A stretch of 37,559 nt of DNA from an uncultured bacterium. Its GTDB lineage: Bacteria; Verrucomicrobiota; Kiritimatiellia; CAIKKV01; CAITUY01. The notes under the pieces were generated by a model, which saw nothing but the letters and a program-made list of their open reading frames with translations, searched no databases and was not told the DNA's origin. Positions 8,720-16,610 of this stretch are shown here, piece after piece. Each line of letters opens with the position of its first letter. Position 1 is the stretch's first letter. The DNA is taken from assembly GCA_903958395.1 (NCBI GenBank), contig CAJBSZ010000035.1:1-37559 (forward strand), read 5' to 3'. Made by a program: the position numbers and the translations under genes.

Positions 8720-9125
8720 ATTAAAGATTCACCACCCGCCGAGTACGGCTAGCAGCCTGTTGAAAAACTTGCGGACGGCGTGGCAGCCGTCCCTCCCGAT
8801 GCAAAATGTCCCTGTATTCGGGAGGGCGCGGTGCCACCCGCGCCGCCTTGATGCCGGGGTGCCGCCGGGGACTGTCCCTATTCCCGTGTGCATTCGCTCA
8901 AGGTAGGGCCGGGTTTATCCCGGCCACGCTTGTAGCCGGCATGAAGCCGGCTCTACCTGTCCTTCGGATGTTTATTTCACGGTGTATGACTTACCCAATG
9001 AACGTGTCTGACAGGACACCAGTTTGGTACTCCAAGCGGGTGGTGAATCCGAGTTCCCCGGTTCAGGGGTGCCTTAGGGTGTTAGTAATGTGGAAGATTT
9101 AGGGTCGTCACCCTGAAGCCGACGC

Positions 9126-9162
9126 TTGACGCGGGCACATCATGTATCACATACTGTGCCAC
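9126..9162 (+). promoter_or_regulatory. Probable promoter/operator of the Phd-VapC pair
   Basis: TTGACG (9126-9131), 18 bases, CATACT (9150-9155), placing transcription start near the antitoxin ATG at 9163, so the mRNA may be nearly leaderless. The TGTATCACATACTGTG region would be a natural site for autoregulation by the antitoxin. Inferred from spacing only. Confidence 0.35.
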
Positions 9163-9405
9163 ATGAAGACAGCCACGATTCGACAAGTCCGCCACGACTT
9201 CAGCACCGTGCTGGCGTGGGTCGCCAAAGGGGAAGAGGTTACGGTGTTGAACCGGATCCATCCCGTCGCCCGGATCTGCCCGCCGCGCCTCCAGCCGCAT
9301 GCCAAATGCAAGATGCCGGACTTCGCCAAGCGTGCCAAAGCCATATTCGGGAATAAGATCATCCCTAATGCGGTGTTGCAGGAGCGGGAGAAAAGCAAAT
9401 GGTAG
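9163..9405 (+). CDS. Phd/YefM-family antitoxin
   Basis: 80 residues starting MKTATIRQVRHDFSTVLAWV, the standard opening of prevent-host-death antitoxins (a beta-strand, then a helix that dimerises and binds the operator), followed by GEEVTVLNRIHPVARICP. The charged C-terminal segment (KRAKAIFGNK, REKSKW) is the part expected to wrap the toxin. I prefer the ATG at 9163 to one at 9142 because homology begins there and the upstream bases look like promoter. Its stop overlaps the toxin start (ATGGTAG), so the two are translationally coupled. It should neutralise the downstream PIN ribonuclease and repress its own operon. It is one of four plus-strand genes in the window. Confidence 0.8.
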   Translation: MKTATIRQVRHDFSTVLAWVAKGEEVTVLNRIHPVARICPPRLQPHAKCKMPDFAKRAKAIFGNKIIPNAVLQEREKSKW

Positions 9406-9836
9406 TTTATGCCGACACCAGTTTCCTCTTCTCGCTCTACGCACAGGACATGAACACGGCCAAGGCATCCCGGATCGCGTCCACCCTTGACGCCCCGCTC
9501 GCCCTCACCCCCTTACAGCGGCACGAACTCCGCAATGCCTTTCGCCTGGCGGTGTTTCGCGGCGATATCACCTTGCCGCAAAGCCAGAGCCTATTGGACA
9601 TGCTGGATGCCGACATCAAGATGGGTTCACTGGCCGAAACCCCGGTTGCCTGGGCGGAAGTCTATGCCGAGGCCGAAGCTTTGAGCGCGGCCCATTCAGA
9701 AGTCCTCGGAACACGCGCCTTTGACGTGTTGCACGTGGCGGCGGCGTCCACTCTCGGGGCCAAAGTCTTCTACACCTTCGACATCCGCCAAAAGGCCCTA
9801 GCCGAGAAAGCCGGTCTAAAAGTCAATCCGCAGTAG
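9399..9836 (+). CDS. VapC-type PIN-domain ribonuclease toxin
   Basis: 145 residues with the PIN acidic residues in place: Asp6 in VVYADTSFL, Glu43 in RHELRNAF, Asp109 in AFDVLHVAAA and Asp128 in TFDIRQKALA. PIN toxins cleave specific RNAs (often tRNA) in the cytoplasm with Mg2+ or Mn2+ held by these residues. The start overlaps the antitoxin stop by 7 bases. The family and the pairing with a Phd-type antitoxin are well known. The RNA target cannot be read from sequence. The length is normal and no damage is visible. Confidence 0.85.
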   Translation: MVVYADTSFLFSLYAQDMNTAKASRIASTLDAPLALTPLQRHELRNAFRLAVFRGDITLPQSQSLLDMLDADIKMGSLAETPVAWAEVYAEAEALSAAHSEVLGTRAFDVLHVAAASTLGAKVFYTFDIRQKALAEKAGLKVNPQ

Positions 9837-9904
9837 AAGGGCGGGCTTCCCCGGCACCTGCCAGGGAGCCTGTGCCTGCCCCACCCCGCAGAAACTTAAG
9901 CGCT
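9837..9904. other. Short intergenic stretch with hairpin after vapC-type gene
   Basis: Contains GGCAC at 9853-9857 pairing with GTGCC at 9872-9876. The block CGGCACCTGCC-GGGAGCCTGTG recurs near 26587-26609, so it is another dispersed repeat. No T-tract follows, so a classical terminator is doubtful. Confidence 0.4.
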
Positions 9905-10354
9905 TCAATAGACCATCACTTCCACCAGCTTGAATTTCGGATTGGCCGCGTTCTTGACAGCGGTCACCTTGATATACCGCATCTTGGCAGGCAGGAACTC
10001 ATAGCTGTAGCCCTCCTTCGAAGCCAGCACCTTGTTCTCGCTTTGATCCTGGAGTAAGGTCCAGTTCTTGCCGTCAGCCGAGCCTTCCAGGATGTAGCAA
10101 TAGGCCTGTCGCGGCTCGCCGTAATGGGGCACCACGATGACCCGGCTCACATCCACAATCTTGCCCAAATCCACATTGATCCACGCGGGAGACCACGCGG
10201 GATCGGCCTCCCAATACTCATGCGTATTCCCGCGCTTCCCATCGGTCACAAACCGGCGGAGGCTCCGGTTCTGGGAGACGGATGAATTATAGCCACCGGT
10301 GGACAAAGACCGTTCAACCTGGCTCGCCTCGTGCAGGGCCTTACGTTCTTCTGT
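9905..10354 (-). pseudogene. Orphan discoidin (F5/8 type C, CBM32-like) domain remnant
   Basis: The frame is open from a TGA at 10355-10357 to the stop at 9905 and encodes a single discoidin jelly roll: STGGYNSSVSQNRSL, INVDLGKIVDVSRVIVVPHY, CYILEGSADGKNWTLL and MRYIKVTAV are typical strands. Such domains normally end much larger secreted hydrolases and bind galactose- or fucose-type sugars. No signal peptide or good ATG exists; a TTG at 10306 is the only internal option. The in-frame TGA is supplied by a TTTGAACAGAAG repeat half-site (about 10348-10362), so the upstream part of the parent gene seems to have been deleted up to this repeat. Probably not expressed as a functional protein. Confidence 0.65.
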
Positions 10355-10391
10355 TCAAACTCTTCTCTTTGGTTCCGGCCATGCCGGGTTA

Positions 10392-10450
10392 GGCGCGGTG
10401 TAGGACCAAGTTTCCCCGCACACGCTCCCCTTCGGGGAAGCGCGTCCTAC
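10392..10450. repeat. Stem-loop repeat at the 3' end of the GH2 gene
   Basis: Outer arms GTAGGAC (10400-10406) and GTCCTAC (10444-10450) enclose an inner stem CGCTCCCC-TTCG-GGGAAGCG (10423-10442) with a UUCG-type loop. The GH2 stop codon (10447-10449) lies inside the right arm. GGCGCGGTGTAGGAC (10392-10406) recurs, inverted, at 26389-26403. It may stabilise or end the transcript, but no U-run follows on the minus strand. Confidence 0.55.
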
Positions 10451-13170
10451 AACGAATGGCTAAACAGTATTTCCAGGAATTCCTCGCCAATTTCATGCGT
10501 CGGATGAAACGCCTCCGAACCGACGTACTGGTAAAGGCTCGCGAGTAACTGTCGCGCAGCAGGATCCTTGGTCATGGCGGGCAGATTGAACCCGCACACC
10601 AGCAACTGGCCGGCACCCACGCGGCTTTCAAAAACAATGCCAAGCTTGTGGTTCCGCGCAAAGTTGTCAATTACCTGCACGGCTGGACGGAAATCCGCCG
10701 GCATATCGTCCAGAATGAAAGCCTGGGACCGTTGCATCAACTCATACCATTGCCAGTTGGTATGGAACTCGGTCGGAAATTGGGCGAACAGAGGATGTTT
10801 TGGATCAAGAACCAGCCCCATTGTTCTGTATTTCTCCCGCTTGGCCCATACCGGACTCCAGAATATCGGCGGGAACTGGCCCCGTATCACGCAGTTCGTG
10901 TTTACTGCGGACGGGAAATAGACCACCTTCCGGCCCTGGGCGAGCGCGGCTTTCGCCTGATCCCATTTCCCGCATACCGACACGTCTGCAGGGGAGACGG
11001 CAACGGTGTTGGCCGGATACACCCAGATCTCCCAGTCGTTGACGAACTTCCCGACTGAGACCGTGACCTTGAGTTTATCGGGCGCTTCGGCTTTGGCCAG
11101 CGAAGCCTTGATGGCCCCGAGCGGCGTCAACGCGCCCGCAGCAATATCCTTTACCGGCAATGCGCCTGCGGCGATTTCACGCCCTTGCCCATCCGTAATC
11201 GTCCACACCGGTTTCGCGCGGGCGAGGTCAGTCGCACCATAATGAGCAAGTTCAACCGTGGCCTCAAAGGGTTCGTCCACCGTGTACGTCCGTTTCGGCA
11301 TCCGCAACAGCGGCACGGTCGGGCCGCAATACCGGGAGAAGGCTTCCGGGGTAATGAATCCCTTTGAGTCCCAGAACGCATCGAGCGGCCCGACAATCGC
11401 GGTGCCTTGCGCCGGATAATCGTGGAGATCAAGCAAGCCGAATCCGGCACAACCGGACGTACGCAGCACCGCCTCGATTTCCTCCTTGTACAACAGCGTG
11501 GCGAATTTTCCACTGGCCTGCACAAATTGGGGCTGGAGATCGAGCAGATGCTTCCGCGCGAGATCGTCGCGGATGAGTTCATAGTTTTTCAACCTCATTA
11601 CGCCCGTCCATTTCCCTATCTCGTTGAAGTCTGGCCAGTACAGCCATTGGCCGACTTCATGGCCTATCACCGGAAACGGATCCTTAGCCACAACCTCCCC
11701 GCAGTCGTTCAACGTGCCGGGATTACAGGCCCGCTTCCCAAAGGATGCCACCGTGAACTGACGATTGGCGGTCTTCAACTTCCGGGATGTGGGCGAGGAA
11801 TAGAGGCGGCGTGTGTCACGATTCCGGAGCATGTCCACCCACCGGGTCAGCACAGCCTCGTCGCCTTCAAACTCGTTACCAAGGGCCATCAAGCAGAACG
11901 ACGGATGGTTTCCGTAAGCATCCACGATCCGCTTGAATTCCGCCTCAATGAACGCATCCCGCCGGGAATCCTTCCCGGCCGGCACATTGCACATCGGGCC
12001 TTCGGCCTGGATGATCATGCCTTCTTCATCGGCGGCCACGAAGCCCGCCTCGGGGGGACACCACGAATGGAACCGGATGTGGTTCATGCCATACGACTTC
12101 ATGATGCGGTAAATCCGTCGCCACGGCTCGGGATCAGTCGGCGGATAGCCGGTCAACGGCCAGGCGGAGGATTCCACCACGCCGCGCAGATAAATCGGGC
12201 GCCCGTTCATCGTGAACTGTTTGCCTGTCGCCGAGAAATTGCGCATTCCGAAGCGGATGACATAGGGTTCAGGGTTCAGGGTTCGGGATTCAGGGTTGAC
12301 ACCAAGCCTCAATGCGAATTCATAGAGGTGTGGCTCATACTCATTCCACAGTTTGGCATCAGGCCCGAGATTAATCTCAAGTTCAACTTGTCCCCCCTTC
12401 TCATCCCAGGACACCGCAGTTTCAATTTTCATGCCAGTGACCGGATGTTTTCCCTCCAATTTCCCTTCCGCCCCCCGAACCCAGAACCCTGAACCCTCGA
12501 TTCTCCCGGCCCCCTTCTGTCCGGTCGCATTACCGATCCGCACCTTCAGTCGCGCTTTCTTGCCAGCCACATCGGGATAGACCTGCACCTCATCGAGCCA
12601 TACTGGCGGCGTGGCGGCCAGTTCGATGCGCCCGACGATCCCGTTCATATTGCCATCGGTGCCGCCGAACAGGGCCGACACAAAGTTGCCCAGAACAATC
12701 TTGACGGTGTTATCCACGCAGATCGTCAGCCGGTGTTTGCCGGGCGTCACATCAATGCCGAAATCGTAGACATGCGGGGCAATCAGGCTGTCCTGCGTGC
12801 CAATGCGTTTGCCGTCGAGCCAGACGATCGTGACCCAGCGGCACCGCTCCAGGAACAACGTGACGTGTTTACCGGCCCACCCGGCGGGAATCTCGATATC
12901 GCGCTGATACCAGGCCGGCCCAGCGTAGTGATTCAACCGATACGGCCCGATCAGCGTCGGGGCATTAGTATTCTTCGGGCCGAGTCCTGCGTCATCAATC
13001 GTGCCCGGCAACTGAATTGTTCCCGGCAAATCGTGCGCATAAGCCGCCGCATTCGTGCCGGCGATTTCAAACCGCCACTCACCGGCAAGCGGAATTACGT
13101 TGGCAGCATTCACCGATGCAAATGCGGAAGCCAACATGAGAATGATCATCGCAAACGGATGTTTTGTCAT
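10447..13170 (-). CDS. Secreted GH2-family glycoside hydrolase (beta-galactosidase/glucuronidase type)
   Basis: 907 residues with a signal peptide (about 1-22, ending VNAA). Order: sugar-binding jelly roll (about 24-190, with WYQRDIEIP and LFLERCRWVTIVWLDGKRIG), immunoglobulin-like domain (190-312), TIM barrel (about 313-590), then C-terminal beta domains. In the barrel, GNE at 431-433 supplies the probable acid/base Glu433, and GHE near Glu505 is the likely nucleophile; both are expected for GH2 retaining enzymes. The substrate could be a beta-galactoside, -mannoside or -glucuronide; the sequence does not decide. Two tracts of a 7-base repeat (AACCCTG-type) sit in frame, at 12264-12298 and 12478-12497, adding NPESRTLNPEP and EGSGFWVR in the Ig-like domain. 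It lies 254 bases downstream of the fucosidase pair. Confidence 0.85.
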   Translation of the reverse strand: MTKHPFAMIILMLASAFASVNAANVIPLAGEWRFEIAGTNAAAYAHDLPGTIQLPGTIDDAGLGPKNTNAPTLIGPYRLNHYAGPAWYQRDIEIPAGWAGKHVTLFLERCRWVTIVWLDGKRIGTQDSLIAPHVYDFGIDVTPGKHRLTICVDNTVKIVLGNFVSALFGGTDGNMNGIVGRIELAATPPVWLDEVQVYPDVAGKKARLKVRIGNATGQKGAGRIEGSGFWVRGAEGKLEGKHPVTGMKIETAVSWDEKGGQVELEINLGPDAKLWNEYEPHLYEFALRLGVNPESRTLNPEPYVIRFGMRNFSATGKQFTMNGRPIYLRGVVESSAWPLTGYPPTDPEPWRRIYRIMKSYGMNHIRFHSWCPPEAGFVAADEEGMIIQAEGPMCNVPAGKDSRRDAFIEAEFKRIVDAYGNHPSFCLMALGNEFEGDEAVLTRWVDMLRNRDTRRLYSSPTSRKLKTANRQFTVASFGKRACNPGTLNDCGEVVAKDPFPVIGHEVGQWLYWPDFNEIGKWTGVMRLKNYELIRDDLARKHLLDLQPQFVQASGKFATLLYKEEIEAVLRTSGCAGFGLLDLHDYPAQGTAIVGPLDAFWDSKGFITPEAFSRYCGPTVPLLRMPKRTYTVDEPFEATVELAHYGATDLARAKPVWTITDGQGREIAAGALPVKDIAAGALTPLGAIKASLAKAEAPDKLKVTVSVGKFVNDWEIWVYPANTVAVSPADVSVCGKWDQAKAALAQGRKVVYFPSAVNTNCVIRGQFPPIFWSPVWAKREKYRTMGLVLDPKHPLFAQFPTEFHTNWQWYELMQRSQAFILDDMPADFRPAVQVIDNFARNHKLGIVFESRVGAGQLLVCGFNLPAMTKDPAARQLLASLYQYVGSEAFHPTHEIGEEFLEILFSHSL
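12264..12298. repeat. In-frame tandem heptamer tract (AGGGTTC x5) inside the GH2 gene
   Basis: Five consecutive 7-base units on the plus strand: AGGGTTC three times, GGGATTC, then AGGGTTG. Seven is not a multiple of three, but five units (35 bases) leave the frame open. An inverted counterpart, GAACCCA-GAACCCT-GAACCCT, lies at 12478-12497. Confidence 0.85.
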
Positions 13171-13189
13171 TTATATCATCTCCTTTTAA

Positions 13190-13342
13190 TTTGAACAGAA
13201 GTCGCAAAGACGCGAAGGAATAATGTTTTTCCGCCGGAGGCGGGGCAGAAACGCTTCCTTTGCGAACTTCGCGACCTGCCCTGAGCTTGCCTGCTGTGAG
13301 CCTGCCGAACCCGTCGAAGGGGCTTCTGTTCAAACTCCCCAT
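13190..13342. repeat. TTTGAACAGAAG inverted repeat, copy B, with a nested insertion
   Basis: Left arm from 13192: TTTGAACAGAAGTCGCAAAG continuing ACGCGAAGG. Right arm: TTTGCGAACTTCGCGAC (13259-13275), interrupted by about 46 bases of a different palindromic repeat (CCTGAGCTTGCC...GTCGAAGGGG), then CTTCTGTTCAAACTC. The intergenic stretch 13171-13424 holds nothing else recognisable. Confidence 0.65.
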
Positions 13343-13424
13343 ATTGGTTCCTGCAATGCTGGTTTAAGTTCAACTCCACGTTGGCCAAACTGTTGCCCTC
13401 TTATTCACCTTTGCGTTTCCCTTT

Positions 13425-16400
13425 TCACCGCTTTTCCACCAAGACCCCGATTTCCGCCGCACGTGCCCTTAGCCGGTCTTTAGTATCCGCTTTCACGACG
13501 AATTTGAAATATCGCGCCTGCCTCGGCGTAAACGGAACGGTCTGCAGGACCGGACTGTTCTCGATGTTCCCGAATGCACCCTCCGCTGCGGGCGACCACG
13601 CTTGACCGTCCTCGCTCGTCAGGAACACGTAATCCCGCACCCAGGGCTCAGTGGAAGTCGGCAGATAGGTGAACCCCCGCAACGTATAGGATTTCCCCAT
13701 ATCAACCGCCAGAGTCGGCAGATCAGGCTTCTTCTGCCATTTGGACTCCCACTCCGTCCTGGGATCGTCATCAATCGCGTAGTCCGCTTTCATGAGCATT
13801 TTTTTGGAAAACTTGCCCGTCTCCGTCTCACTACTCACCGAGATGATTTTCCAGCCACCCTTTGCCGGACCAAACTCCTCCACGGTTAGCAAATCACCGA
13901 ACTTCAGATAGGAGGGATCACCCTCCGCTGTTGCCTTCACCACGCCGCCGCCGGACATATTGAACGGCTGAGTGTAGAGCATTGATTGCGCAGTAGGCAT
14001 TGTCCCATCGGTGGTGTAATAGATCCTGGCTCCTTTCGACGCCTTCAGCGTCACCATGCCAGCCCTGTTTCGGCTGATTTCCGGGGCGATCAGCCTTTTC
14101 GGCTCCAGATACAGGCCGAATTCCGCCAGCGTGGGACAGACCCGCGACTCCAGAAAACGGACCCGGACGCGGTCGGTCTCGACCGGCTCCCCAAGCCGAT
14201 GCAGGCGCCGCGCTCCGATTGTCCCAGCAGTGGCCACGCTCTTCCACTGAGCACTATCCCAGATCTCGACCGCATGATTCTCGACACGCTGCCCGAAGTG
14301 CGTAATGTCCTCCTTCAGATCCACGACATTGAACCGCCGCTTCTGCGGCAACGTAAATTCGACAGTCCCCGTCCTCTGCCACTCCCTCGTCCGCCAGCAG
14401 GTGTCGTCGCGGCCGTCCAGCGCCAAGGCCGCCTCATACCCGGAAATCACGCTGTCCGCCTTGACCGTGGCGCCCGTAACCAGATTGGTTCCGAAGGTCA
14501 TCTGCAGCACCTGACCGAGTTCCTTCAACCGCGCCACATCGCCGGGACAGAGAAGCCCCTCTTTGTTGGGCGGAAGACTCAACAGCAGAACGCTGTTGCC
14601 CCCCGCCGCCCCGTACCACATCATCAATAGGGTTTCGAGGGAATGCAACGCCAGATCCTGGTAGGGATGATAGTACCAACCACGTCGAATCGAAACATCG
14701 GTCTCGGCCGGATACCACCTGAAGGCAGTTACCTCCTTCAGAACTTTCCGACTGCCCAGATCAGACACGGAGAACCTCTGGATGTTATCCGCCGTAAGCA
14801 CGCTCCACTCGTTCGAGCGTCCTTTGCCCCCTTCGTTACCAATCCATCGGACATCGGGAGAATTCTGACTACCGAATTTCAGGTCACAGCCATCCAAGAT
14901 GACCGCTTCCGGCGCCAGCGCCCGGATCAGGCGACGCCAATCATCCACGGCATATTGTTGGCCGACATCCTTGGGATTGGCACCGTCGAACCAAACCTCA
15001 TGGATCGGTCCATACTCCGTGAGCAACTCGAACATCTGGTTCATGAAATAGGTGTTGTATTCGTCCCATTCACCCTCCATTCGGAAACCACTCTTCGGCG
15101 TCCAGCCCGGCACGGGGGTCGGGATCACCCGGTGTTTGACTTCCGTTTTCCCATAAACTCCACGTTTGATTGCATTGAGATCTGCGGGAGAAAGATAAAT
15201 ACTCAACTTCAAGCCTTCCTCGCGGCAGGCATCGGCAAGTTCCCGGAGTACGTCCCCTTTCCCGCCTTTCCACGAACTGTTCTTCACCGAATGCTCCGTG
15301 AACCGGCTCGGCCACAGGCAGAACCCGTCATGGTGCTTGGCGGTCGGCAGTACCTGGCGAACCCCGGCAGCCTTCAATGCCTTGACCCATTGCCGCGCGT
15401 CCAGTTTTACAGGATTGAAAATGGCAGGGTCTTCATCACCCTTGCCCCATTCCCGATCCGTGTATGTGTTCACCCCGAAGCAGATGAAGGCAATGAACCC
15501 CTGTCGCTGCCAAGCAACCTGTCGGGCTGAGGGCAGCACATGCGCCGCTTTCCATTCCTGCTCCAGCGTCCAGCCGCCGACCGACTGGACATCCGCAGGC
15601 GGCTGAGGCATCACCTGCGCACTCCCTTGCAAAGAATTTGTAGAGTTCTTTCCACACTTCGGCTCAGTGCCGCCAATCATTGCCGCGATCTCTTTCGAAA
15701 TCTCGGCGGCCCGTTTGTTTGCTTCTTCAACAGAAGAACCGGGACGTGCACCGGGACCGCCGGTCACGCCAGGGCGCTTGTGGCCGATCTTCGTCATCCA
15801 AGCAGAACGTAACGTTTCGCCCCGTTCGCTGACGAGTTTCCTGATCGCATCGCCCTTTGAAGAAAACATTTGTTCCGCCGACGCCTTGCCATCCAGGTTC
15901 GCCCCAAGAAACTGCATCAGGATTTCCCGGGCCATTAGCCAATGTCCTTCGCGATTGGGATGTACTCCATCGCCCGCAAACGTGAACCTGGGGTCTTTCA
16001 CACGGCCTTGATCAATGGCTCTGCGCATCGGGCCATGAATATCCACAATAGCCCAATGCTCAGGCTTCTTGGACATGATCCAATCACTGTAGCGTGAGAT
16101 TTTTTCTTCCCATGCAAATTTCTTATTCCTCGAATCCCGGACAGGTGGCGTGCAAATAACGACATGCTTGGCTCCGGCTTTCAGAGCAGTGTCGCGTAGC
16201 CGCGTGATGGCCTGGGCGAAACGTTTTGTTCCAGTTTCATCGGACGGAAGATCACATCCGTCATTCATTCCGTAGCAAGCGACAACCAGATCCGGCTTCG
16301 CTGCGGAAAGGATCCGATCAAGCCGTTCGCTGATGCATGGCCGGGCGAATTTATGAACTTTCACAGTCTCGGCATTTTCCTCCGTGGTCAGTTCGGTTCC

Positions 16401-16610
16401 AGTTTCACTGGACAGGCCTAGGTTTAAAACCTCGATGTTGATGCCTTGGGATATCAACCAACATTCAATATCAGTTACATAATCGCCCTTCTGAGTGATG
16501 CTGTCGCCGAGAAATACGATACGATGAACATCCCGCAAGGGAGACTGGGCCGTCGAATTCCACGCCGGGAAGATCAGGACTGCCGTAAGGATTGCCAGAA
16601 TTGCTTTCAT
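13425..16610 (-). CDS. SGNH esterase - GH29 alpha-L-fucosidase - discoidin fusion protein
   Basis: 1061 residues, signal peptide about 1-21. Residues about 27-240 are an SGNH/GDSL hydrolase: GDSITQ (35-40, Ser37), GMND (114-117) and DGVHPN (214-219, Asp-x-x-His). This fold often removes acetyl groups from sugars. After a linker, residues 327-1061 are a GH29 fucosidase like the upstream gene: FGVNTYTDREWG, AKHHDGFCLWPS (about 424-435), nucleophile region VWFDGA (Asp542). A discoidin domain, an IYYTTDGTMPT chitobiase-like strand pair and a second discoidin domain follow. His77 of the paralogue, a predicted fucose-binding residue, is Cys377 here (FICFGV). The fusion joint falls at LQGS, the end of the paralogue's signal peptide. 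The ATG overlaps the upstream stop (ATGA). Predicted role: extracellular deacetylation and defucosylation of the same glycan. Confidence 0.85.
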   Translation of the reverse strand: MKAILAILTAVLIFPAWNSTAQSPLRDVHRIVFLGDSITQKGDYVTDIECWLISQGINIEVLNLGLSSETGTELTTEENAETVKVHKFARPCISERLDRILSAAKPDLVVACYGMNDGCDLPSDETGTKRFAQAITRLRDTALKAGAKHVVICTPPVRDSRNKKFAWEEKISRYSDWIMSKKPEHWAIVDIHGPMRRAIDQGRVKDPRFTFAGDGVHPNREGHWLMAREILMQFLGANLDGKASAEQMFSSKGDAIRKLVSERGETLRSAWMTKIGHKRPGVTGGPGARPGSSVEEANKRAAEISKEIAAMIGGTEPKCGKNSTNSLQGSAQVMPQPPADVQSVGGWTLEQEWKAAHVLPSARQVAWQRQGFIAFICFGVNTYTDREWGKGDEDPAIFNPVKLDARQWVKALKAAGVRQVLPTAKHHDGFCLWPSRFTEHSVKNSSWKGGKGDVLRELADACREEGLKLSIYLSPADLNAIKRGVYGKTEVKHRVIPTPVPGWTPKSGFRMEGEWDEYNTYFMNQMFELLTEYGPIHEVWFDGANPKDVGQQYAVDDWRRLIRALAPEAVILDGCDLKFGSQNSPDVRWIGNEGGKGRSNEWSVLTADNIQRFSVSDLGSRKVLKEVTAFRWYPAETDVSIRRGWYYHPYQDLALHSLETLLMMWYGAAGGNSVLLLSLPPNKEGLLCPGDVARLKELGQVLQMTFGTNLVTGATVKADSVISGYEAALALDGRDDTCWRTREWQRTGTVEFTLPQKRRFNVVDLKEDITHFGQRVENHAVEIWDSAQWKSVATAGTIGARRLHRLGEPVETDRVRVRFLESRVCPTLAEFGLYLEPKRLIAPEISRNRAGMVTLKASKGARIYYTTDGTMPTAQSMLYTQPFNMSGGGVVKATAEGDPSYLKFGDLLTVEEFGPAKGGWKIISVSSETETGKFSKKMLMKADYAIDDDPRTEWESKWQKKPDLPTLAVDMGKSYTLRGFTYLPTSTEPWVRDYVFLTSEDGQAWSPAAEGAFGNIENSPVLQTVPFTPRQARYFKFVVKADTKDRLRARAAEIGVLVEKR

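Larger units (their letters stand above)
8455..9125. other. Non-coding tract filled with palindromic repeats
   Basis: No convincing gene. Contents: a half-site of the TTTGAACA family (about 8528), a second GGTAGGGCGA hairpin (8552-8643), and a 54-base repeat shared with 27669-27721 (8666-8719). There is also an AGCAGCCTGTTGAAAAACT repeat shared with about 26634 (8749-8770) and several short perfect or near-perfect hairpins between 8773 and 8962, such as GGACGGC/GCCGTCC, GGCGCGG/CCGCGCC and AGCCGGC/GCCGGCT. Nothing recognisable lies between 8970 and 9125. Confidence 0.7.

Noticed and set aside
8321-8962. CRISPR-like array
   Set aside because: The repeats are inverted, of several unrelated families, with irregular spacing; no cas genes are present.
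9142-9162. Earlier ATG for the Phd-type antitoxin
   Set aside because: The seven extra residues lie outside family similarity and overlap the likely -10 and operator region.
10423-10442. UUCG hairpin as a Rho-independent terminator for the GH2 gene
   Set aside because: The stem is strong but no U-run follows on the minus strand, and the outer arms recur elsewhere. Treated as a repeat.
11407-12492. Plus-strand frame of 361 codons opposite the GH2 gene
   Set aside because: Shadow of the GH2 barrel, whose catalytic motifs are clear on the minus strand.
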